Positions 46,401 through 54,700 of a stretch of DNA of 64,000 nucleotides are shown here, in pieces. Both the position numbers and the translations under genes were made by a program. This DNA is from Patiria miniata (Eukaryota > Echinodermata > Asteroidea > Valvatida > Asterinidae): positions 14,607,730 to 14,671,729 of the forward strand of contig NW_024037059.1 of NCBI RefSeq assembly GCF_015706575.1, written 5' to 3'. The notes under the pieces were generated by a model that saw only the letters and a program-made list of their open reading frames with translations, was not told the DNA's origin and ran no database searches. Position 1 is the stretch's first letter. Each line of letters opens with the position of its first letter.

Positions 46401-47102
46401 TCAATGAATATTTGTGTTTTCCTATTCTAATTTCTCTAGAGTTCGGTTTTGGATGAGGCTACAGCTGATTTCTTCAAAGGAGACGTCCAGAATCTCCTGC
46501 TCATCGCTGACTGTGTCAAGGCGGCTGTTTTCTCGGTCGGTGCCGGCATCTTTGTAGGGTCAGTGATCATTTTTATGGTGAGGTGCTACCGGGCCCAAAA
46601 ACGAAGGAAGCTTGTGAGTATACCACGGGAAAATATGTGAATGTTTATGCTTGCCCCCAGTAATTTTGCATTTGGGTAAAATTTGATTCATCAATAAAAA
46701 GGAATTGCAGAATGAGATGTAAGACGAACATCAACAACGTTTTGTGTAAATGTACGCTTTGCTGTGGTTGTTATTTCCATAGCAATGTGTAGTCATGAGA
46801 ATTTGAAATTTTCGGATACATCCAATAAATGTATACAGACAATCCCATGATCTTGTGCAGTTCGCCTTTAAAGGTACTTGTTTATATGTGGAAGATGTTA
46901 TCCTGTAGCGCCCTCTAATGCATAAGAGCATTACATGCAGCAATCCTTTTCATTGTAGACTGATCGACGTGTGATAACTGTTCAAGGGGAGCCGAAACCA
47001 GACGATGGGATAATCAACACGACATACGATCACGAGTACGATGAGTTACCAGCGGCACAACCGTCAGTCTCGGGGGAAAACGGCACGGCAAAATTTAATT
47101 AG
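34368..47102 (+). CDS. SCARB: CD36-family class B scavenger receptor, whole gene
   Basis: Thirteen coding exons join in phase into 526 residues, the usual size for CD36, SR-BI and LIMP-2. Seen: short inside N-terminus with a CCC cluster (residues 4-6, possible palmitoylation); TM1 at 11-37; a large outside/lumenal domain with the family marker GPYTYR at 90-95; several N-glycosylation sequons (N71, N80, N102, N132); TM2 at 446-468; a 58-residue tail with the Yxx-hydrophobic sorting motif YDEL at 506-509. Family members bind lipids, lipoproteins, carotenoids or pathogen surfaces, or sort enzymes to lysosomes. Four cysteines (279, 320, 327, 338) match the two nested disulfides of LIMP-2, and the third CD36 pair is absent at both positions. 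The tyrosine motif suggests endosomal traffic, but which paralogue this is cannot be settled. Exons: 34368-34493, 37378-37535, 38885-39029, 40491-40586, 41006-41107, 41521-41662, 42197-42266, 42394-42572, 42877-42995, 43445-43518, 44222-44273, 46440-46613, 46959-47102. Confidence 0.93.
35403..35635. mobile_element. MITE with TA flanks, in intron 1
   Basis: The terminal inverted repeats contain CTCTAAATTCCAAAGAGTG (starting 35405) and an exact complement at the right end. TA dinucleotides flank the element (35401-35402 and 35636-35637). Inside are repeated self-complementary words of the form GAGTGAAAATTCACT. TA target sites suit Tc1/mariner-type elements. No coding capacity. Confidence 0.7.
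36239..36603 (-). mobile_element. MITE family B, copy 2
   Basis: In inverted orientation relative to copy 1, inside intron 1. Both ends carry AGTCTCCGGTTTCTGGTATG, preceded by an A-tract and GGC. TAA lies directly outside both ends (36236-36238 and 36604-36606), a perfect 3-bp target duplication of the TWA type used by PIF/Harbinger. About 365 bp. Non-coding. Confidence 0.8.
37378..37535 (+). CDS. SCARB: Scavenger receptor exon 2
   Basis: Encodes residues 43-94 plus two bases of R95. It holds the FETWVETPTPVYMQYYVWNL stretch and the GPYTYR marker, the best-conserved block of the family. Acceptor TTTTTAG, donor TACAG|GTACAA. Confidence 0.93.
38885..39029 (+). CDS. SCARB: Scavenger receptor exon 3
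   Basis: Completes R95 and runs to residue 143. Acceptor TTTCTTTCTCAG, donor CAGTC|GTGAGT. Its 3' two-thirds and the start of the next intron are repeated in tandem immediately downstream. Confidence 0.9.
38931..39377 (+). repeat. Tandem duplication covering part of exon 3 and intron 3
   Basis: Unit 1 (38931-39155, 225 bp) and unit 2 (39156-39377) are nearly identical. Each contains the last ~99 bases of exon 3, its GTGAGT donor and about 120 bases of intron. The exon parts differ by only a couple of bases, including CTG to CCG (Leu to Pro) near the end. Unit 2 lacks the original acceptor. Confidence 0.95.
40491..40586 (+). CDS. SCARB: Scavenger receptor exon 4
   Basis: Residues 144-175 in phase 0. 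Acceptor CGCGATCTAG, donor GTTTCG|GTGAGT. Corresponds to the helical part before the WGY/GY block of CD36. Confidence 0.85.
41006..41107 (+). CDS. SCARB: Scavenger receptor exon 5
   Basis: Residues 176-209 in phase 0, VVGFMYGFEQPYL... to GIFYG. This matches the family's LLWGY..PFL and GLFYPYN stretches. Acceptor TTCCCGTCAAG is weaker than the others, donor TATGGG|GTGAGT is strong. Confidence 0.8.
41521..41662 (+). CDS. SCARB: Scavenger receptor exon 6
   Basis: Residues 210-256 plus one base. Contains the W(N)N(L)TSLTYW stretch, matching the LSYW block before the first CD36 cysteine. Here that cysteine (SHCDM in CD36) is not present. Donor AACAG|GTACAT. Confidence 0.9.
42197..42266 (+). CDS. 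SCARB: Scavenger receptor exon 7
   Basis: Residues 257-279 plus two bases of R280. Encodes the GTDGxxFxPF and PDICR motifs typical of the family, with cysteine C279. Acceptor TTTAACAG, donor TGCAG|GTAACA. Confidence 0.92.
42394..42572 (+). CDS. SCARB: Scavenger receptor exon 8
   Basis: Residues 280-339 plus one base. Contains the LRGIPTAKY stretch and the cysteine-rich loop with C320, C327 and C338. Acceptor AAAATCAG, donor CAAAA|GTAAGT. Confidence 0.92.
42694..42870 (+). repeat. Imperfect ~99-bp duplication in intron 8
   Basis: GACATTTTCTAT and CTCATCCTCGTTTC recur about 99 bp apart (starts near 42694 and 42793). This duplicated the intron segment just upstream of the exon 9 acceptor. Confidence 0.6.
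42877..42995 (+). CDS. SCARB: Scavenger receptor exon 9
   Basis: Residues 340-379. Contains SSPHFLYGS and the GFNPxxDxHKxDFDIE block, clear family signatures. Acceptor CTTCTCTTCACAG, donor GAAATG|GTGGGT. Confidence 0.93.
43445..43518 (+). CDS. SCARB: Scavenger receptor exon 10
   Basis: Residues 380-403 plus two bases. Encodes LTGVAMQVSNRLQVNI, the family's TG...A.RLQVN block. Acceptor TTTCTTTCAG, donor ATCAG|GTAAGT. Confidence 0.93.
44175..44194. repeat. 20-bp palindrome before exon 11 acceptor
   Basis: CGAAAGTAT and its complement ATACTTTCG are separated by TT. It lies 28 bp upstream of the exon 11 acceptor, close to where a branch point would be. Confidence 0.6.
44222..44273 (+). CDS. SCARB: Scavenger receptor exon 11
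   Basis: Residues 404-421, ending in FPYFWLNE, the family's P..W.NE motif that precedes the second membrane segment. Acceptor TTTTTTTTCTACAG, donor AATGAG|GTACGT. Confidence 0.92.
44274..46439 (+). other. Intron 11 of scavenger receptor (no gene inside)
   Basis: A 2.2-kb intron. A more GC-rich patch at 45800-46300 has overlapping open frames on both strands, but none resembles a known protein. No transposon ends were recognised. Confidence 0.5.
46440..46613 (+). CDS. SCARB: Scavenger receptor exon 12
   Basis: Residues 422-479. Holds the membrane-proximal segment, TM2 (about 446-468) and the basic inside boundary RCYRAQKRRK. Acceptor AATTTCTCTAG, donor AAGCTT|GTGAGT. Confidence 0.9.
46959..47102 (+). 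CDS. SCARB: Scavenger receptor exon 13 (last)
   Basis: Residues 480-526 and the TAG stop. Encodes an acidic cytoplasmic tail with YDHE and YDEL. Acceptor CTTTTCATTGTAG. Confidence 0.88.
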   Translation, partial: TDRRVITVQGEPKPDDGIINTTYDHEYDELPAAQPSVSGENGTAKFN

Positions 47103-47176
47103 GACCGCGATGTGTGGACTCTCTTTGCAGGAACAGTAGATGGCGCTGTGTAAATTAATCAATGACGTCCAAGTGT

Positions 47177-47237
47177 TAGACTGGTTCCCCGTCCCTCCGT
47201 TGTCTTTCGGACTTATGGGAGCGGGAACCAGTCTATT
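47177..47237. mobile_element. 61-bp snap-back hairpin in 3' UTR
   Basis: TAGACTGGTTCCC (47177-47189) faces its exact complement at 47223-47235, and four more pairs (TCCC/GGGA) form after a 2-base mismatch. CAAGTGT occurs at 47170-47176 and again at 47238-47244, a likely 7-bp target duplication. It lies between the stop codon and the poly(A) signal, so it would be transcribed in the mRNA. A relative is at 52051-52133. Confidence 0.7.
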
Positions 47238-47537
47238 CAAGTGTCTGCCATGCTCTCTTTTGAGGGCGTAGTTTTGCATGGAGTCGGGATCGATCCATAT
47301 TAACTTTACAAAAACACAACCTAGTTTCCGCATGCGTGCATCGGTTTGAGGGGAACTTGTTGACAAGCAATGTTGTCCCAAGGTTGATACCTCTTGTAAT
47401 GAAGCCATCTTTTATTTTGAAAAGAGGCGGAGATCTTGAGGAAAGGGCGGGGCATTAGCATCTTTGAGAAGGGGGTGAGTTGGGTCGAAAGGGTTTAAGT
47501 ATAAAGTCGACTTTCTGTTGTGCAGTTCTATTTTGTC

Positions 47538-47543
47538 AATAAA
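47538..47543 (+). terminator. Poly(A) signal of scavenger receptor
   Basis: AATAAA about 435 bases after the stop codon, followed by T-rich sequence. Probable 3' end near 47560. Confidence 0.6.
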
Positions 47544-50500
47544 GCCTATTTTGTTAAGCTGGACATTATGCTGTCAATCGTCAAACAGTTAAATAACAAT
47601 TCCTTGTGAGGCATCTATTTCCTGTCCTGTAGGCTTGGAGATACTCAGTTGTATACATTGGGTTCTGTAAGGAAGAGGCTGAACACTATGAGCCGAAATT
47701 GTGCAGCAAGACTGTCTGCTCTGAGCTACGTCCATAAATACAGCCAATCATCCAAAACTCTACTGATGTATGTTTTGTTAAATCACTAAAATTTCTGCAA
47801 TTTCGACAAAATTTCAACTGGGGATACACAGCTCCAAGTTTTCCAGACAGTGCCTTAACTGCGAGCAGTTACTTCTCTTCAGTTTAAGAAGAACAAGTAC
47901 AGGAAATTGTGTACTGACCACGAAAATATGTGAATTACTTCAGGATTTCTAGACAAAATATGATGTATAGATGTTTTATGCACGGTGATAGATAGATTAA
48001 CTGCCACTAGTAGCAGGCTGCTTGCACATTTTCATGTTGTTTTTTTAAAAATGTGATTGATTCTCTCACTGATGAAAAAAATATATGTTGTTTAATTTCT
48101 TGTGGTTAAGAACGAGAAGTATGCAATATAACTTTCTCGTCTTTGTCCATGAGCAACGTATACTCAGGTTCTTATTCCAATTTCAGCAGTATTTAAGACT
48201 TAGTGGTTCAGCTGTAGGTCTATCTTGTTCAAGATAAATTATTTATTGAATTGTCAAATGGTGTTTTTTTATATTACCATTTTAAATTACAAAATTTACC
48301 AGTGGATAAATCCAAACAAGTTTTGTACAAACAAATCTAAACACAAGCCTTCTACAAGGTGTTTAAAAGAAAACACCTTTTTTACACATAAATTGGGTAA
48401 AATTTGTTGTTTTTAAGCGAAGATAATTTCTGGTATGATAGCCACAGGACGAAAAGGGCAACCTAAGTAAGTTTGAACACAGTATGTAAAGTATTATACT
48501 ATTATGAGAGTCAGGCTGGCTTAAATTTCTGCACAAGTACTGCTCCTAGTTTTGCACAAATATTAAAGTTTTAAGGACTGAATTGTAAATTTGATTTTTT
48601 TTATGGATTGTAAATATCACTATTTTTTGTTGACACAATGAAGAGACATAGCTGTCAATAAATTGATAGGGTTGGTATCAAATAATCACTGAAACTGGCC
48701 TGTCATGCAGTTTATTACAAATGATTTTTTTACGTAATCTTGTTCAAACCATTTCGTGGGTAATTTTAGTCCAATTTACTCCAACAGGTTTTTCTCCCCT
48801 TTCCTATTTTGCATAGTACACAGGAGAAGTTTGTTAATTTCAATCTGATTCAAATGAAAACTTCAGCGTATTATGTTGTTAAACCAGGAATGACATATAT
48901 TGATATTTTGCCCCCTCCCCGAAAAAACAAACAAACAACCCAACAATCAAAACCAAGTAGACATCTGGTTACAAACCTAGTTTAGGATAATTTTAAGCAG
49001 AGAGTATTATTTTTGAAAATATTACTTCAAAGGACAAAAAACAGCAAAGTCATGACAAATTGGTAACTTTTTTATCTTTTTTAACTTCATATGCCAACTG
49101 ATACCCCACTTTTCTCGTTTACACTTCTCAAATTTAATGGTACTCTTTTTGTTCAACAGAGCCAATCAAAGATTACATACATAATGAACCCGTTCAAAGC
49201 ACGTCTTTTTTTTTCAACATGTGATCAAGCTTTATCAACATGTAACAAGAACAAGAATTTATTCACTAACTTCAACACATGATGTGTATGTACATTTTGA
49301 AGGTTTTCATTATTACAAATGCTAATTTCTTACTTTCAGTAAGCAACGAATGGCGACATAAATGACCGACTCTTTAAAGGTTTATGATTTCTGGGCTTCA
49401 TCTCTGTCTCTAGCAATAGTATAATGACACCTTTATGGTAAAATCTCAGAAATTCCATATTTCAGAAGGGATTTTTGAAGTATGTGAAATCTGGAAAAAT
49501 CCTGACAAATCTCAGCCTGGCAGTTAAATGTTGACAAAGCCAGAAAAAAACATGGTTCCAAAAACTACAAATTTAATTTATTCCTTTGCATCAGATACTC
49601 CTCAAGCAAGCATTAGAAACTCTTGCAGAACACATCAGGATAACACTGATCTTGCAATCTTGAACCAAACTGCTCTGTAACACAACCAACCACTACGTGG
49701 CAATATGCAAAAAAAAGGCAATCATTTTATCAAGCAAAGAATTCATTCAATGGGTTAGCAAGTTGAGAAATATCATGACTTAATAAGTTATAACTCTTAC
49801 AACGCCATGATATATAACTATACACAACATCAGCGGCAATAAAAAAAAACTGTCAATGAGACATGATAAAAACATGGCAGAAAACCTGGACAAATTCTAT
49901 ATTTTAAGTTTCCAAAAAACAACTGCTTGAACACACGCTTTGTGGGTGAACCAAAATACAAATTCATTCTGAAAAACTACTGTTACAATATTTACAAAGT
50001 TTACTTTAAAAACCAAAATCAGAGCACTATTAATGAAAAGAAATTAAGTATAAAAAGAATAATAATTGAACACCACTATGCTAGCAGTATTTTCACTCTA
50101 AAAGGTGACCATTTATTGTGTTTGTGAGAAAAATAAGGATTTTGTTAGTAACTGTACTTCATGGTTGAAATTCAAACAATGCTTCAATTTGACTGCCATG
50201 CACATACATGTACAGCAAAAATCATTTCCTTTTTTGAATCAAACCCATTTTTTTTACCAGATTAATGCAAACAAATAAAAATTCAAAAAAGTTCAAATAT
50301 ATGTTTCACTCGTAATAAACTTTAAACTGAAACCTTTCTGATCAGAAAAATCATTGGTGACAGCTTTTTAATCATTTGACCAACACACTCTTTTTCTAAA
50401 CTTTAGACCCCTAAATGTCTTTGTTTTGCTGGGGAAAACTAAACAGAATTGAAAATCGATGTCATAAGCACACATACAATGGTCCTCTGAGACAGTCCAA

Positions 50501-51689
50501 ATGTTCTGGCACTGTACACAAAATTCTTATTGACGCGCATGAACGTTTACACATTAAAATAACACTGTTGTTGACGACTCATTAAGGGAAAAAAAGGAAA
50601 AACTAAAAGATTATTGCTAAAGTCAGTATTTGAAAAGTGATGGATGGACTTTTACCAAACAAACCGAAATGCAAAAGAGGAATGTACAAGGATTTGAAAA
50701 TGAGTTCAATCTTGTCTGTGACAATAATAAGTATTCACTTTAATATTTACAATAAAAGAATAGTTTAAAGATGAATTCAATTGTTAAATATTCATGGGTG
50801 GTTAAACTACGGGAATTCAAACTTCTCCACTGTTAGTTCAATAATTATTACTGGCTCTAATGGGAACTTGAACAAAAGTGAACGCTAAATTAAATACCAG
50901 TTCTACAGTCCCCCAAAAAAGATAATAATTCAAATGTATGTCTTAGTTGTTAAAAGGTTTGAAACTCCATATTCGCTTTTCAAGGTCGTTTCACCAATTT
51001 ACATCTAAACCATGTTTCAACCACTATAAATTAACTTTACTACACCTTCTTTTTTCACTTGCGTATCTACGAGCAAAATTCCGACGAAAAATTTGATTCA
51101 TTGGCAAAGTGAATGCGTCATACAAGTTAAACAAAACACAAAGCAAACTCAAACAGGATGATATGATTTGGATGAATTCTGACCTGATATTTTACGTAAA
51201 TATTTATACTTTGGAAAGTAATATCAACATATGTACAGTTACTTACATCTTTTGCGGGAAAGGTTTTGGGGATTATTCGTGCACTGGCTGTGGTGGACAT
51301 ATTCGTATTAATTGATAATTTTGTTTCAGTTTAATTTCGAGGATTGGTAATTTTTTTAAAAATATTTTCTGTTGCCTAGAGAAAGTAGCACTACATGCTA
51401 ACAACAGTAATGACAGTTGATTTTAATTAACTTTCTATTGTTTCTGCCTTCCATACAGTTTGATTTTATCACTATAAAATTGTTTGTGGACAGTTTGGCA
51501 AGTGAATCAATTTTATCATTAATGACAATAATCAGCTGCCTAACTATGATATGTGGTTTCTTGACATTCATTTTAACAACTGTTACAAATTTACATGGAC
51601 TAATTAAGTGACTTTTCCTTTTTTCAGTTTGGTCAAGGGGAAACTGGTTATCTTACTTTGTGCAGAACTTACATCATGTTCCTTGGTCT
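47544..51689. other. AT-rich region between the two convergent genes
   Basis: About 4.1 kb with low GC and long A/T runs. It should hold the PDS5 3' UTR, since several TTTATT words (AATAAA on the minus strand) occur, for example near 49258 and 49576, but which is used cannot be told. No exon or RNA gene is seen. Confidence 0.45.
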
Positions 51690-51722
51690 TCAGCGCTTCC
51701 GTCGACGATTGCTGCGACGGAT
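51690..51722 (-). CDS. pds5: PDS5 last exon
   Basis: Ten codons, [10 protein letters not shown], then TGA. A strongly basic end. Acceptor CTTTTCTTACAG. The short length makes this the least certain exon, but phase and site both fit. Confidence 0.65.
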   Translation of the reverse strand: MRRSNRRRKR

Positions 51723-54700
51723 CTGTAAGAAAAGGAGAAAAATTACACGAATTGCATTACTATGAATTCAAGTGAATTTCATTCAGACTTTCATTTGTGA
51801 TTATGACCATTAGAGTGTGCTCAAAGGTTCATTTCACTTTGTTAATTTGTGCCACGAATTTGATATCAAATTTGATTTGGCCCTCAATTTTTTTTTTTAA
51901 AGGGAATGTACATCATTGGCGTTTGCTGTAATTTTCAGAAATGAACTATTTCAGGGGTTAGTATAATAGGTCAAATATTGTTACACTGACATGTTTGAAG
52001 TTTTGTGTTCGAAAATGCTGGATAAACCAAGAAAAACAAAAATGTTCAAGTAGTCTGGTTCCCTGACTCCACTAAGGATAAAATCGATCAATTAATAGAT
52101 GTCGGAAAATTGTAAGGTGAGGGAACCAGTGTAGCTGGCCTGCACCCGTTCATGAACATGTAACCAATAGCAAACAAAATTTGGACTAAAAAAAAATGGT
52201 AAATTTGGAGCAGTAGTTGAAAAATACTTCGGTTTTTCCAACGGTGGTCGGCCGACCACTGTTGGAAATGTATACAAAAATACCATTTTCTTGAAAATGA
52301 CTTTACACCAGGTGCCACAATTTTACAGGATGCTTTAGACTGAAATTTACCAACATCCTAGTAAGGGTTTTCGTAAAAACTTGATAGTTTTATTTTTCGA
52401 TGTTTGCAAATGTTGTATATTCCCTTTAAATAGCTGAGCTGAAAATTGTATTGACGACAACCATTGTTTTTTGTACTCACCACATACTAGGATATTTTGT
52501 TTTACTGAAACTCGTAAAGAATCTACTTGACTACGAATCAACTTGAATACAGCAAGCAATTGCAATAGGACTTACACTGAGTGGTGTTTTGGCTTGTGGC
52601 ATTGTTGCCTTGCTCCCTGCTGCTTCAATGGCACGTGCCAACGCCCTGTCTTGCCTGCTAGGACGACGCGTGCTGCCAGATGATTCATTGGTATCCTCAT
52701 CACTGGTATCCACACCATTCACACCAGGTGATGAACCCTTGCGACTCGCTTTCCTCCTGTTTCAAATAATGAGAGTTACGGTGAATTTGCGTGTTTATTT
52801 CTACAGTTTTGGGAAATTAGGAAAATAGAGGTTTGGTTATTCATTTTCAAATTCTGCAAATGTTAAAGCAAAACATAACTCAGACCACTGAATAATCCTA
52901 AGGAGAAATCATACTGAATGTTGAGAGTTGAATGTTAAGAATGTTAAGATTTCCAGATTGCAGGAAAACCAATCATAAGCCAAGGAAACCTATGGGTTCA
53001 TGCAGGGAGTGAAGCCCAATGCACCTGTCAGCCCAAGTGAGATATGAAACCCAGTCAAACAAATGCAATGCAAGGACATTTTAATGCCAACTTTAATTTA
53101 CCCTCTTTGATAAGATTTTGATGGATGCTCTCAACTTACAAGTTGAAGCTCAGAGTGGTCTGTTTGAGTTTCTTCGGCGGCGGTGTCGCGTTGCTGGATG
53201 ATGACTTGTCACCAGAGCCATCCACGTCATCCAGTTTTCTCTTCACCTTCTTCCGCCTGTCCTCCTCCGATGATGATGATGCCGCTGTGCTTTTAGCCGA
53301 TGATGATGATGGCGATTTCTTAGGGGATGGCTTGGATGGGGCGCGACGTTTCTGGAAGGTGGTGAGCGGTCCTGCCAGGACGGATTTGCGGGGGGAGTAT
53401 CTGACCGGGGAGGCTTGAGGGGATGACGAGGAAGAAGGTCTCTGGGGTCTACTGGCCAGGCTGAGCTTGTTGTTCAAGGAATTTCGTCTCAAGGTACTCC
53501 TGTTAAAGTTAGATAAAAAATATATCATTCTTCAAGACATCTAACTGTTTTACTTGTGGAGTGCTGTGGCCTCATGGTCTGGAGCACTGAATTTGTGGTC
53601 TGCGGGTAATTCTGCAGGTTGTGGGTTTGAGTCCAGCCTGGGGTTGCGGAGCATGTGCCCTTGGGCAAGGCACTTTTTCACTCATTGTTTTCCCCCACCA
53701 AGGAGTAAAATGGGTACCTGTGAGGGCAGAGATGGCTATTGTGATTGATTTTAGCTGCTTTGCGCCAAAATGGCAGCATCGAGCTGTATACTCCCCAGGG
53801 AGCTGAGATGGTATTTGGAATGTTTCATTGGCCCAATGAGCATGGTAATAATGATGTAGCACCGATATAGGTGGATACGCGAGCTTTAAAAATACACCTT
53901 CTTACTTCAATTCTTTCAACAAAACTCTACGAACTCTCAGTGAGCATTCTGGTCAAGTAAAGTTGTAACAGAATCTGCAGTTTCAAATACCAAGAAAATT
54001 TGTACAAAGATTTGTACATAGACTTTCATCTGTCAATAATACATTTGGCAACTCAGTTTCGGACATTACTTATATTAGATGGCTCGGTCAGTCAGTGACT
54101 CAGTCAGTCAGAGGACTGTAGAATACTTCTTTGGGTTTGGCAATAATTTTACTAGATGGTTAACACCCACCTTTTAGGAGAAGATGAAATTGAACCATTG
54201 CTGAGTCTAGCACCTGTAATTTTCTTTGGCGTTGGTTTCTTTACTGTATTCCGACCTGAATTCTGAGCTGTACTTTTGGCCGCAGCAACTTTGGAGCCTG
54301 CGTTCTTGGTTGGCGACGCAGTGGTTTTCTTTGTCGGACTTGAAAGCGGTTTCTTAGTTGGGCTGGGTGATTGAGCACTCTTCTTAGTCGCATAAGTCTT
54401 TTTGACAGGTGTAGCGGGTGCTTTTGTAGGTGATTTCTTAGTTTTATCAGTTGCCTGAGTCTTCTTTGTCCCTGTTGTCTTGGTCGTTTTCGATGTGCTG
54501 GCTTTGGCGGGACTACCGGAGGAACTTTTGGAGGGGCTTGCGGCTGCCCTGAGTTTCTTCACTGCTAGAGTTTTAGCCTTTGCTGCTTTGGCTTGAGCGA
54601 CTTTAGTCTGTGCGCTCTTGACAGCCGGGCTCTTGGTTTTAGGTTTCTTGGCAGCAGGAGAATCCGTTCTCGATTGGCTGGCTGGTCTCTTCCGGGGCGA

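Noticed and set aside
53140..53175. PCNA-interacting (PIP) box at QTTLSFNL in PDS5
   Set aside because: The required aromatic pair at positions 7-8 is N-L, so the motif does not fit.
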